In this document: positions 26,764 through 35,168 of the stretch, piece after piece
Layout: the number at the start of each line of letters is the position of its first letter
Position numbering within the stretch: position 1 is the first letter of the stretch
NCBI GenBank assembly: GCA_963737625.1
Contig: CAVTTK010000002.1
Location: 558,001-622,000, forward strand
Direction of reading: 5' to 3'
DNA from: Bog-756 sp963737625
GTDB taxonomy: Bacteria > Actinomycetota > Acidimicrobiia > Acidimicrobiales > RAAP-2
Length of the DNA stretch: 64,000 bases
The notes under the pieces: generated by a model
Database searches by the model: none
Seen by the model: the letters and a program-made list of their open reading frames with translations, nothing else
Told to the model about the DNA's origin: nothing
Program-made: the position numbers and the translations under genes

Positions 26764-28257
26764 ATGAGGCAGATCCCCGGGTTCGGGCTGGAGAGGTGGT
26801 TCCGCCGCGGCCCGACACGGCACCAACCCCGGGAGGTGGCCAAGGCGGTGGCGCTGTGGTCGGTCGTGGTGGTCGTGGCCGTCGGTATCGGTGTGACCAC
26901 TGCCGGGGACCAGCGGCTGGCCCTGGCGCTCGGCGGCGTCCTCCTGGTCCTCGGGATCTATGTGACCGACCCCATACTGCTGGCCGTGCTGGTGCTGCCC
27001 GGCTCGCTCCTGCTGCAGCGAGTCGGAGGGGCCAGCACCAATCTGAGCGCCGCCGACCTCCTGGCCTTCCTCGGCGCCGTCATCTGCCTCCTCCACGTAC
27101 GCTGGAGCGAGGCCCCCTTTCTCCGCCAGTTCTTCCGGGGGATCGTCTGGTATCAGGCCGTTCTCATCGTGGTGGTGGTGGCCAATCCCAACCGGTACGA
27201 CATCGTCGAGTGGTTCCACCGCTTCTCCTATCTGGGAGGGAGTGTGCTGGTCGGGTGGGTGGTGGCCAGCTCCGGGCGGGCCGGACAGACCCTCCGCCTC
27301 TACCTGTGGGCGTCGTCGTTGCTGGCCCTGTGGGCCATCGAGAACACGGTCACCCACGGATTCCTGCCCGCCCAATCCGGCGTCTACCAGAAGAACTCCA
27401 TCGGAGCCGTGCTGTGGGTTGCCGTCCTGGTGGCCCAGGTTCGGCCGCCGTGGGCGCATCTCCCTCGGGTCGAGACCCGAATCATCGAGGCCGTCTGCAT
27501 CCTGGGTCTCCTGGCCTCCCAGTCGAGACAGGCGGCCATCTCCGTCATCCTGGCCCTCGGCGTGGCCACGATGCTCAACCCGGACGTCCGCCGCCAGTCC
27601 AAACTGCTGCTGGTGGCCTGTGTCCCGCTGATCATTGCGCTCTATTACAGCTTCTCCCTGGCCGCCAGGAACAACCCCAAGTTCAACTCGATCTCCGCCC
27701 GCTTCTCACAGATCGACGCCGCCACCCACGTCTGGCACACCAGTCCGGTCCTCGGCCTCGGGATGCGCTTCTACAACCTGCCGCAGTACGTCTACGTCAC
27801 CGCCCCGCCCAACGTGATCATCGACAACCTGGCCTCCACTGGCATCGTGGGCTCGATCGCCTTCTTCTATCTGATCTTCATGACGCTGCGGACCATGAAC
27901 CGGCTGCCCCGGACCCTCGGGACACTCGGCCTGGCCGTTCTGGTCGGCCACTACGTCGACGGCCTGTTCGACATCTTCTGGGTCGGGGCCAGCATGATCC
28001 CGCCATTCCTGATTGCCGGCCTGTCCCTCGGAATGGCCGACGCCGACCGACGGGGCCACCCGACGGTGGCTCCGGTGGGCCGCCGGTTCGGAGCGTGGTC
28101 GGGTGCCGGCCTGCCCGAACCCACCGGTCGTCCACCCTCGTCGCCGGACCGATCGCCGGGCCGATCGGTGTCCCGCGCCATGGCCTGGGTGCGTCCGGTC
28201 CTGGTGTCCCGGACGCTCGACGTCTTCCGGATCCACGCCGCCGTCGACCCGCCATGA
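26764..28257 (+). CDS. O-antigen polymerase/ligase-like membrane protein
   Basis: A protein of about 497 residues with some ten to twelve hydrophobic segments, from ALWSVVVVVAVGIGVTTA to MIPPFLIAGLSLGMA. The large periplasmic loop near the C-terminal third contains SQSRQAAISVILALG and HTSPVLGLGMRFYNLPQYV, the H-x-P-x-x-G-x-G pattern of Wzy/WaaL-type proteins (PF04932). Role: joining of lipid-linked repeat units, or ligation, at the outer membrane face. An 80-residue Pro/Arg-rich cytosolic tail is unusual. The start is uncertain (26683, 26725 or 26764). The stop overlaps the next gene. Confidence 0.8.
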   Translation: MRQIPGFGLERWFRRGPTRHQPREVAKAVALWSVVVVVAVGIGVTTAGDQRLALALGGVLLVLGIYVTDPILLAVLVLPGSLLLQRVGGASTNLSAADLLAFLGAVICLLHVRWSEAPFLRQFFRGIVWYQAVLIVVVVANPNRYDIVEWFHRFSYLGGSVLVGWVVASSGRAGQTLRLYLWASSLLALWAIENTVTHGFLPAQSGVYQKNSIGAVLWVAVLVAQVRPPWAHLPRVETRIIEAVCILGLLASQSRQAAISVILALGVATMLNPDVRRQSKLLLVACVPLIIALYYSFSLAARNNPKFNSISARFSQIDAATHVWHTSPVLGLGMRFYNLPQYVYVTAPPNVIIDNLASTGIVGSIAFFYLIFMTLRTMNRLPRTLGTLGLAVLVGHYVDGLFDIFWVGASMIPPFLIAGLSLGMADADRRGHPTVAPVGRRFGAWSGAGLPEPTGRPPSSPDRSPGRSVSRAMAWVRPVLVSRTLDVFRIHAAVDPP

Positions 28258-29306
28258 GCCCGACCCGGCCCCGCATCGTGTACAACGCCCTTCCCCTGGA
28301 CGCCCGGGGCGGGGGAGTCAGCACCTACGTGCGCCAACTCCTGGCCGCACTGGACCGGGAGATCGACGCCGATCTGGTGGCCGCCGTCCGACCGGGCGGG
28401 CGCTCCGAGCTACCTCCCGGGGTGACACCCTTGGTGACCCGGGAGTCCCGCGGGGCGGCTCGGGCCATCACCGGAGCCCTCGGCTTCGGACCGGCCGACC
28501 TGTTCCATGGCCTCGACGTGGACCTGCCCCTGCGGTGTTCGGCACCTACGGTCTCCACGGTGCACGACATGGCCATCTTCGACACGCCCTGGGCCTTCCC
28601 CCGGGTCCGTGTGGTCGGCGAGCGACTGCTGGTCCGGCACGCCCTCCGACGGGCCGACGTGATCGTGGCCGTCTCGGCCTTCACCGCCGAGCGAGTGAGT
28701 GCCCTGATCGGCCGGACCTCCGTCGTGATCCACTCCGCCCCGGGACCTGACATGGTGCCAGCCTCCTGCGAGGAGGTGAACCGGGTCCGATGCCACTACC
28801 GGCTGCCGGAACGGTTTGTGTTGCACGTGGGCAATATCGAGCCGCGCAAGGACATCGCCACCCTGGCCGAGGCCTGTCACCGGGCCGGCGTGGCCCTGGT
28901 GATCACCGGCCACAGCCTGTGGAACCATCGGTCACCACAGGGGGTATCCGAAATCGGCCACGTGCCCACTGCGGATCTTCCTGCCCTGTACTGTGCGGCC
29001 ACCCTGGTCGGCTACGCCTCGCGCTACGAGGGGTTCGGTCTCCCACCCCTGGAGGCCATGGCGTGCGGTGCCGCCGTGGTGAGCACGCCGGTACCGGCGG
29101 TTGTCGAGGTGGTGGGTGACGCGGCCGCCACCTTCATTCCGGGGGACGTCGACGGCCTGACCGGTACGCTGCGGGCTCTCTTGGCGGACGAGGGACGCCG
29201 CCGGGAACTGGCCCGACGTGGAGCCGACTCGGTCCGCCATTTGAGCTGGCAGGACACGGCCCGGGCGACGGCCCAGACCTACCGGTCGTTGGGGCTGGCC
29301 GTCTGA
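28254..29306 (+). CDS. GT4 family glycosyltransferase
   Basis: A 350-residue GT-B transferase, similar in outline to mannosyltransferases that add single sugars. Seen: IVYNALPLDARGGGVSTYVRQLLAAL at the start, STVHDMAIFDTPW, the donor-domain start VLHVGNIEPRKDIATLAEA, and the EX7E motif in EGFGLPPLEAMACG. Donor and acceptor unknown. Its ATG overlaps the polymerase stop as ATGA, so it is co-translated with the polymerase. A hairpin follows the gene. Confidence 0.84.
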   Translation: MSPTRPRIVYNALPLDARGGGVSTYVRQLLAALDREIDADLVAAVRPGGRSELPPGVTPLVTRESRGAARAITGALGFGPADLFHGLDVDLPLRCSAPTVSTVHDMAIFDTPWAFPRVRVVGERLLVRHALRRADVIVAVSAFTAERVSALIGRTSVVIHSAPGPDMVPASCEEVNRVRCHYRLPERFVLHVGNIEPRKDIATLAEACHRAGVALVITGHSLWNHRSPQGVSEIGHVPTADLPALYCAATLVGYASRYEGFGLPPLEAMACGAAVVSTPVPAVVEVVGDAAATFIPGDVDGLTGTLRALLADEGRRRELARRGADSVRHLSWQDTARATAQTYRSLGLAV

Positions 29307-29321
29307 TCAACCGCCCTGGTA

Positions 29322-29346
29322 GGCCCTGGGGCTTCAGTTCCAGGCC
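29322..29346 (+). terminator. Hairpin after the GT4 gene
   Basis: GGCC-C-TGG pairs with CCAGGCC across an 10-nt loop, with one bulged C. It could end the polymerase-GT4 transcript. No T-run. Confidence 0.4.
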
Positions 29347-29366
29347 GGATCGGTCGATACGCGGAG

Positions 29367-29792
29367 GTGCTGTCAGTTCGGGGCATCGTACGCAAATGGG
29401 TCGGGGAGTCGCGCACCCTCGAACCGGTGACGTTGAACGATCTGCTGGCCCGGACCGATGGTGACGTTGCCGCCAGCGACGGGACCATCGGAGTCCAGTT
29501 CGACGACATCCACGTCCCGGCCGCCATGCTGGCTGATCTCCACGACCCGTACCTGGTGATCACGCTCGACTACGTCGGGCCGACCCGGGGCACCTCCGAC
29601 CGACGCCGCAGGGGTGCGACCGCCGGGGGATCGGGCTGCCGACGGGCTGGTCGCACGGACGGTGTCGCCCGAAGGCACCGACCCCCTACGACACTCCCGC
29701 TGAGGGTGCGCCCGCTCCTGGTGGCTGTGGGCCTGACCGCGGCGACGGTGGCGCCCCTCACCCTGGCCGTGGCTCATTGGATGGCCCACTGA
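29367..29792 (+). CDS. Single-pass membrane protein, paralogue of its neighbour
   Basis: A 141-residue protein of no known family. Residues 1-80 are cytosolic and contain HVPAAMLADLHDPYLV followed by DYVG, then an Arg/Gly-rich linker, then one transmembrane helix (LLVAVGLTAATVAPLTLAVA) almost at the C-terminus. The block V-P-x2-(M/L)-L-x-D-L-x-D-P-x-L-V...Y-(V/I)-G recurs in the next protein before its own helix. This conservation is the main evidence that the frame is real. The GTG start is directly preceded by GCGGAG, which is too close to be a normal ribosome-binding site, so the start is uncertain. Confidence 0.6.
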   Translation: MLSVRGIVRKWVGESRTLEPVTLNDLLARTDGDVAASDGTIGVQFDDIHVPAAMLADLHDPYLVITLDYVGPTRGTSDRRRRGATAGGSGCRRAGRTDGVARRHRPPTTLPLRVRPLLVAVGLTAATVAPLTLAVAHWMAH

Positions 29793-29956
29793 CCACGACG
29801 CCACCGGCCATGCCCGCGGCCGGCTGATCGGCCCGTCACTCCGCACCGACCGGTCAAGGACCGGCCGAACCTGTCCGGTACCTCTGGCCGCAGCCCCCGG
29901 GGCCTGTCCGGACACGGCTACGGCCTCCTTCAGGTCCATCGGCAACCTGCCGATCA

Positions 29957-30997
29957 ATGACCATGGCGTCGATCGTGACGGAAGATGCTTCCGCCCCAGC
30001 AGTTGGCCCTGGTAGGTCGCGCGCCGACGCCTGGAGGACCGCACGCGCCGTGCCTGGGGGCCTGGCCACCGAGGCCGAGGTGCCCTCGGAGCTCCTGGAG
30101 GACCTCAACGACCCGTCGTTGGTCCTCTCGGACGGGTACATCGGTGCCGAACGCCGGTCGGGAGGGCGGTGGTCCCGCCTACGCCGAGTCACGTTCCCGT
30201 CGCGCCGCTCGCTCCTGAGGCTCGAGGCACTGGTGGTGGCGATGGCGCTGGTCGTCGTGGCCGGGGCGCTGGTGCTCATTCGGCCGGAACCGTCCCCCAC
30301 CGCCACCCCGGGCTCCGGTGCCGACCGGGCCACTGCTGGAGCGCGCCGCGCCGCGCCTGAACGCCCGACACCCACCACGGCTCCGGCTCCGGCTCCGGTT
30401 GTGACCGCACCGGCCGCGGCATCCGCACCCTCTACCACCGCCCCCGTTGCCGCTGCTCCTGCCGTCACCGCTCCCCCCATCGCGACAGCGCCGAGCCCAA
30501 CGGCATCGACTGCTTCGCTCACACCGGACCAGATGGGGGCCCAGGCCCTCGCTCTGGTCCGCTACCCCTGGCAGGATATCCCTGGGTACACCATCCAGTT
30601 CCAGCCCATCTCGGCTGCCCCCTCGCCAGGGTTCTACGGCAACACCACCTTCACCTGGGGCCAGACCGGCGGGACGTCGGTGCTCTACGTCTATCCGGGT
30701 GAGACGGTGCAGCGCTTGGCCGGGATCATCGCCTTTGAGATCGCCCACGAGGTGGATGCCGCTGCCGTGCAACCGCAGGGTGGGGAGACACAGATCGAGA
30801 ACGTGCTGGGTATCCACCCGTCCAGTTGGGCCCCGAACTGTGACTGTGCCGAGCAGGGCTTCCTGTCCGGGTGGTACGCCGCGGCGTTCTCCAATTTCTG
30901 GTCTCCCGGGGTGGGGAACTGGAGTGATCTGGCGCCGCTGCCGACGGGGGCGACGCTGACCGCCGTCGAGCCCTGGCTGAATCCGACCATCTCCTGA
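29957..30997 (+). CDS. Membrane-anchored extracytoplasmic protein with a degenerate peptidase-like motif
   Basis: A 346-residue protein. Residues 1-95 are cytosolic and share EVPSELLEDLNDPSLVLSD-YIG with the preceding gene product; then one transmembrane helix (LVVAMALVVVAGALVLI), a Thr/Ala/Pro-rich spacer of about 80 residues, and an extracytoplasmic domain starting MGAQALALVRYPWQDIPGYTIQF. In that domain IIAFEIAHEVDAA resembles the zinc site HExxH, but the second His is replaced. Two cysteines (NCDCAEQGF) may pair. Probably a structural or inactive peptidase-like protein of polysaccharide assembly; function unknown. Start ATG 29957 or 29963. Confidence 0.68.
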   Translation: MTMASIVTEDASAPAVGPGRSRADAWRTARAVPGGLATEAEVPSELLEDLNDPSLVLSDGYIGAERRSGGRWSRLRRVTFPSRRSLLRLEALVVAMALVVVAGALVLIRPEPSPTATPGSGADRATAGARRAAPERPTPTTAPAPAPVVTAPAAASAPSTTAPVAAAPAVTAPPIATAPSPTASTASLTPDQMGAQALALVRYPWQDIPGYTIQFQPISAAPSPGFYGNTTFTWGQTGGTSVLYVYPGETVQRLAGIIAFEIAHEVDAAAVQPQGGETQIENVLGIHPSSWAPNCDCAEQGFLSGWYAAAFSNFWSPGVGNWSDLAPLPTGATLTAVEPWLNPTIS

Positions 30998-31090
30998 CAT
31001 GGCCGCGCCCCCGAACCCCCCCTCCACCGTTCCATCCGCCCAGGTCCCCAGCGGCCGGTGCGCGGCGGTCTGTCGACCGGGCAGGCGGCC

Positions 31091-32368
31091 ATGACGCGGA
31101 TCGCACTCATGCCCAGCGCCTACCCACCCGCACTGGGCGGCGTCGAAGAGCTGACGAGGCACCTGGCCCTGGCTCTCGTCGACGCCGGTGACGAGGTGGA
31201 GGTCTGGACGCTCCACGGGGACGACTCCCGGCCCGAGACCGTCGAGATCCGTGACGACCTGGTGGTCCGCCGGTTTCCCATGCCTCTGCCCGGTGGCAAG
31301 GCGTCGTCGATGTACCGCTCGGCCACCATCGGGCCCCGGACCCTGTTCTCACTGCGCAACGCCATCGACGCGTTTCGTCCTGACGTGCTCCATGTCGTCT
31401 GCTTCGGTCCGAACGGGGTCTACGCCACGCTGGCATCCCGGCTGGCCCGGCTGCCCCTGGTCATCACCCTCCAGGGGGAGACGGTGATGGACGACTCCGA
31501 CATCTTCCAGACATCCAGGACGCTCATTGCCGGGCTGCGCAGGGGCATCCGCTCGGCGGCGGTGGTGACGGGATGCTCAGCCTTCACCCTGGCCGATGCC
31601 GAGCATCGATTCGGCCTGGCGCCCGGTCGGGGGCTGGTGATTCCGAACGGTGTCGATCTGGAGGGTGCCCACACCGGTGGTGACGCCGAGACCACCACCC
31701 GTCCGGCCGACACCGACCCGGCCCATCTGAGCGAGCAGTCGGAGCCCTCGTCCGAGCCCGTTCCTCCGGAGCGCCCCTACATCCTGGCGTTGGGTCGAGT
31801 GGTGGAGAAGAAGGGATTCGATCTGCTGCTGGCCGCCTATGCCGGCATGGGCGAGTCGGGGCGCACCATCGATTTGGTCATCGGGGGTTCGGGACCGGCG
31901 ATCGAGGGCCTTCGAGACCGCGCCGGGAGCCTCGGGGTTGCCGACCGCGTGCACTTCGTCGGGAGACTGAGCCGCGCCCAGGTGGCCCTGTTCATGGCCA
32001 GGGCAGAGATCTTCGTCATGCCCAGTCGACTCGAGCCGTTCGGCATCGTGGTCCTCGAGGGATGGCGGGCCGGGGTGGCGGTGGTGGCCACGACCAAAGG
32101 AGGGCCGCCCGAGTTCGTGCGCCACGGCGTGGACGGCGTCCTGGTCGATCCGTTCGACACCGTCGCCTTCACTGCTGTCCTCGAACGACTGGTCGTCGAC
32201 GACGACTGGCGAAGGTCCGTGGCCGCGGCAGGTGGGGCCCGGGCCGCCGAGTTCGCCTGGCCGGCCATCGCCGAGCGCTACCGCTCCGTGTATTCGTCGG
32301 TGTTGACGCCCAGCGATCGGCTGGATCACGAGTTCAGCCCGCCGGTCCAGGGGGAGTCGGTCTCGTGA
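31091..32368 (+). CDS. GT4 family glycosyltransferase with an interdomain insert
   Basis: A 425-residue GT-B transferase. Start TRIALMPSAYPPALGGVEELTRHLALAL, donor domain ILALGRVVEKKGFDLLLAAYA, and the EX7E motif in EPFGIVVLEGWRAG. Between the two domains (about residues 195-235) lies a Thr/Glu/Ser/Pro-rich insert that most relatives lack and that is probably disordered. Its stop overlaps the GTG of the phosphopantetheinyl transferase gene (GTGA), placing a sugar transferase and acyl-carrier genes in one transcript. Confidence 0.83.
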   Translation: MTRIALMPSAYPPALGGVEELTRHLALALVDAGDEVEVWTLHGDDSRPETVEIRDDLVVRRFPMPLPGGKASSMYRSATIGPRTLFSLRNAIDAFRPDVLHVVCFGPNGVYATLASRLARLPLVITLQGETVMDDSDIFQTSRTLIAGLRRGIRSAAVVTGCSAFTLADAEHRFGLAPGRGLVIPNGVDLEGAHTGGDAETTTRPADTDPAHLSEQSEPSSEPVPPERPYILALGRVVEKKGFDLLLAAYAGMGESGRTIDLVIGGSGPAIEGLRDRAGSLGVADRVHFVGRLSRAQVALFMARAEIFVMPSRLEPFGIVVLEGWRAGVAVVATTKGGPPEFVRHGVDGVLVDPFDTVAFTAVLERLVVDDDWRRSVAAAGGARAAEFAWPAIAERYRSVYSSVLTPSDRLDHEFSPPVQGESVS

Positions 32369-33012
32369 GCTCGCCTCAACTCGCCATGTCTGCCGGCTCA
32401 TTCGACCGCATCGCTGAGTCGCTCCGCACGGCCACCATGGAGCACGTCCACCGAGCGACGGCGACCGCCGACGAATTGGGGGGCAACCCCGTGGCGGTGA
32501 CCTCCTCGGAATCGCTGCGCGTGGGCGTGGACCTCGTGACGGTGTCCGACGTTGCCGCCTCGGTCGAGCGCTTGGGGCTTCGCTACCTGTACCGAGTGTT
32601 CACGCCCCACGAACGGGCCTGCGCCCGCCTCGGCGGGCTGGGGAAGTCGGCGTCCGCCACGGAGCCGGTGGAACCCGAGCGGGTGGACGGCATGTGGGCG
32701 GCGTATTCGATGCAGTCTCTGGCCAGCCGGTTCGCGGCCAAGGAGGCGGTGGTCAAGGTCCTTCGTCCATCAGGAGCACGGCCGGAATGGAAGAGCATCG
32801 AGGTGCACCGCGCCAGAGGCGGTTGGTGCGAACTGCGGCTGACTGGCCTGGCCGCCCGGCTGGCCGGTGAGGCGGGCATCACCACCCTGGCGGTGAGCCT
32901 TACGCACGAGCCGGCGATCGCCGCGGCCTGCGTCGTGGCCATGCGTGGGGGCCACGCTACGGCGTGGCATAGGAATCGCCCCCTGAACGGAAAGGAAGCT
33001 AGCCATGGATGA
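32365..33012 (+). CDS. Holo-ACP synthase / 4'-phosphopantetheinyl transferase (AcpS-type)
   Basis: A 215-residue protein that would load phosphopantetheine from CoA onto a carrier protein. The core matches AcpS: the Mg-binding Asp in RVGVDLVTVSDVAASVERLG, then the Tyr-Arg-Val-Phe-Thr-x2-Glu block (LYRVFTPHERA), and SRFAAKEAVVKVL with the second metal-binding Glu. It carries an N-terminal extension of about 50 residues and an insert before SRFAAKEA that ordinary AcpS (about 125 residues) lacks. GGGGAG lies 9 nt before the GTG. It overlaps the acyl carrier protein gene by 8 nt, so that protein is the obvious client. Confidence 0.82.
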   Translation: MSSPQLAMSAGSFDRIAESLRTATMEHVHRATATADELGGNPVAVTSSESLRVGVDLVTVSDVAASVERLGLRYLYRVFTPHERACARLGGLGKSASATEPVEPERVDGMWAAYSMQSLASRFAAKEAVVKVLRPSGARPEWKSIEVHRARGGWCELRLTGLAARLAGEAGITTLAVSLTHEPAIAAACVVAMRGGHATAWHRNRPLNGKEASHG

Positions 33013-33244
33013 GACCATCCGAGAGGTATTGACCGAGCACGGCCATCTGGTCGTGGACGCCGACTCCATCGACGAGCATGCCGATCTCTTCGCCGCCGGT
33101 ATGACGTCGCACGCCAGTGTGAACGTCATGTTGGCACTGGAAGATGCCTTCGACATCGAGTTCTCCGAGAACATGCTGAGAAAGTCAACCTTCGAGTCGA
33201 TCGCCGCCATCCGTGCCGGCGTCTCGTTGATGCAGGCCGCCTGA
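33005..33244 (+). CDS. Acyl carrier protein in the polysaccharide locus
   Basis: A 79-residue carrier protein. The helix-II region reads DLFAAGMTSHASVNVMLALEDAFDIEF; Ser in MTSHAS stands where the phosphopantetheine Ser of the usual DSL motif sits, so DSL is replaced by TSH. The following LEDAFDIEFSENMLRK and TFESIAAI are normal for the family. Overlap with the AcpS-type gene implies tight co-expression. No ketosynthase, acyl-AMP ligase or acyltransferase is seen in the locus, so what it carries is unknown. Confidence 0.85.
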   Translation: MDETIREVLTEHGHLVVDADSIDEHADLFAAGMTSHASVNVMLALEDAFDIEFSENMLRKSTFESIAAIRAGVSLMQAA

Positions 33245-33424
33245 GGGGGTCGTGATCCGGTCGCCGGCATAGCCAGCGGCCTCAACTCCGGCTTCAGACC
33301 GCTCGGCAAGCGGTCGATGAACAGGTATGGCTCCCGTCCGACCGCGAATCGGCGCCCCACCCGATTCGACGAGGCGTCGCCTTCGCGTCGGCACGGCCAT
33401 CACTCGCCCGACCAGGGATTTCTG

Positions 33425-33454
33425 TTGTGTAGACGCACCGCCCGGCGGTACGAT
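33425..33454 (+). promoter_or_regulatory. Promoter of the sugar phosphotransferase gene
   Basis: TTGTGT (33425-33430), 18-bp spacer, TACGAT (33449-33454). It points at the phosphotransferase gene, whose first possible start is 27 nt downstream of the -10. The 236-bp gap from 33245 holds nothing else that I recognise. Confidence 0.55.
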
Positions 33455-33480
33455 GAAGAAGGTCCGCGGGCAGGTCCGTC

Positions 33481-35076
33481 GTGCCTGAGCGCTCGGAGAG
33501 ATCAACCCTCCCTGACGACTCGACGGAGCATCCGCAGACCACCGGCTCAGGAAGGGGCAGGCCGGCTGGTATGGCAATTCTGGACCCAGATCTGCGACCG
33601 CATGTGCGGGAGGCACCGGAGGAAGCGCTTGCTCGCCGCGGGCGAGGGTCTGATGCCGGGCTCCGCCAACGAGACCTGGCCCATGCCCGGCGCCACACGC
33701 TTCGCCGCTTGCTGTCGGCCGACGTCATCGGGCTGGCCTTGGCCGGATTCCTCGGCCCACTGATCCTCTCGGCCTTCTCGGGCAACCCGGACAGCTCGGC
33801 CAGCCACAGTATCCAGCTCTACGTCTTCGATCTGGCCATGATTCCGGTGTTCATGGCCGTCTTCGCCCTGTACGGCCTCTACCGGGGGACCACCCGTCGG
33901 ATCTCGCTCAGTGTCTTCTCCGATCTGCGCAACATTGTCCACGCCCTCATGATCAGCGGGTTCGTCTATGCCGTGGTGGCCTACACGGCCCGCAGGGGGT
34001 GGCACGTCGAGGAAGTCACGGCAGCGAAGATCGCTGCCGTGTGCGTGACCGGGGTCATCACGGTCCCGTTGGCCCGGTCCCTGGCCTTCGGTCTGCTCGG
34101 CCGAGGTTCGGAAGGCTCGGTCCCGGTCATCGTGGTGGGGACGGGCAAATTGGCCCAGACCGTGGCCAGTCACCTACGGGCCCATAGGTCGGTGGACTTC
34201 GTCGGCTTCGTCGATGACAACCCACTCGGGTCCAGCGACGTGATCGGCGAGCTCGACGAACTTCCGGACCTGTGTCGTGAGTTCCAAGTGGCCCGGGTGG
34301 TCGTGTGCTTCTCGCGGACTCATCCGGAGCGAACCACCGAGATGCTCAAGACGTTGACCGGTCAGGTGGGCGTGTCCATCGTCCCGCGGTACTACGAGCT
34401 GATCACCGGTCGGTCCCATGTGGAGGATTTGTCCGGGCTGCCCATGCTGGACATTGCTCCGGCGTCGCTGAGCGCCGGTGCCCGCTTCCTCAAGCGGACC
34501 TTCGATATCGTGATCTCCTCACTGGTACTGGCCTTGATATCGCCGGCGATCGCCCTAATGGCGGTTCTGATCAAGGCCACCAGCAGTGGGCCGGTCTTCT
34601 TCCGGCAGATACGGACCGGTCGGGACGAGCGTCCGTTCTCGATGATGAAATTCCGGACCATGTACCGCGACGCCGAGGCCCGGCGTCATGAGCTCGAACA
34701 CCTGAACGAGATGGACGGGCCGCTGTTCAAGGTTCGGGACGATCCCCGGGTCACCCGGGTGGGGCGCTTCCTCCGGAGGACCAGTCTCGACGAACTTCCT
34801 CAGTTGATCAACGTCTGGATGGGCGACATGTCCCTCGTGGGTCCCCGTCCCTTCGTGGTCTCCGAAGCCATGGGCATCGAGGGATGGGCCCGCAAGCGCT
34901 TCGAGGCTCGACCGGGCATGACCGGGCTGTGGCAGGTGTCGGGCCGCAACGAACTCTCCCATCTCGAACTGTGCCGACTCGACTACCTCTATGTGGCCTC
35001 GTGGTCGTTCTGGTGGGATATGCAGATCCTGTGGCAGACCCCGGTCACCGTGTTCCGAGGTCGCGGAGCATCCTGA
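33481..35076 (+). CDS. Polyprenyl sugar phosphotransferase (WbaP/CpsE-like)
   Basis: A 531-residue membrane enzyme that starts the repeat unit by moving a sugar-1-phosphate onto undecaprenyl phosphate. About four N-terminal helices (LLSADVIGLALAGFLGPLIL onward), a CoA-binding-like Rossmann domain (VPVIVVGTGKLAQTVASHLR), a re-entrant helix (FDIVISSLVLALISPAIALMAVLI) and the catalytic domain with FFRQIRTGRDERPFSMMKFRTM, SLDELPQLINVWMGDMSLVGPRP and RPGMTGLWQVSGRN. All catalytic blocks are intact. The start is GTG 33481 or ATG 33571. Converges on a GT4 gene. Confidence 0.92.
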   Translation: MPERSERSTLPDDSTEHPQTTGSGRGRPAGMAILDPDLRPHVREAPEEALARRGRGSDAGLRQRDLAHARRHTLRRLLSADVIGLALAGFLGPLILSAFSGNPDSSASHSIQLYVFDLAMIPVFMAVFALYGLYRGTTRRISLSVFSDLRNIVHALMISGFVYAVVAYTARRGWHVEEVTAAKIAAVCVTGVITVPLARSLAFGLLGRGSEGSVPVIVVGTGKLAQTVASHLRAHRSVDFVGFVDDNPLGSSDVIGELDELPDLCREFQVARVVVCFSRTHPERTTEMLKTLTGQVGVSIVPRYYELITGRSHVEDLSGLPMLDIAPASLSAGARFLKRTFDIVISSLVLALISPAIALMAVLIKATSSGPVFFRQIRTGRDERPFSMMKFRTMYRDAEARRHELEHLNEMDGPLFKVRDDPRVTRVGRFLRRTSLDELPQLINVWMGDMSLVGPRPFVVSEAMGIEGWARKRFEARPGMTGLWQVSGRNELSHLELCRLDYLYVASWSFWWDMQILWQTPVTVFRGRGAS

Positions 35077-35168
35077 CCGCTGGGTAGCTGAACGTCCTCC
35101 CCCTGGGAACGGCTCACGGACGCGGTGCCCAGCGCTACCGTCGCTCGCTCGACTGCCCCGGTCGCCGA

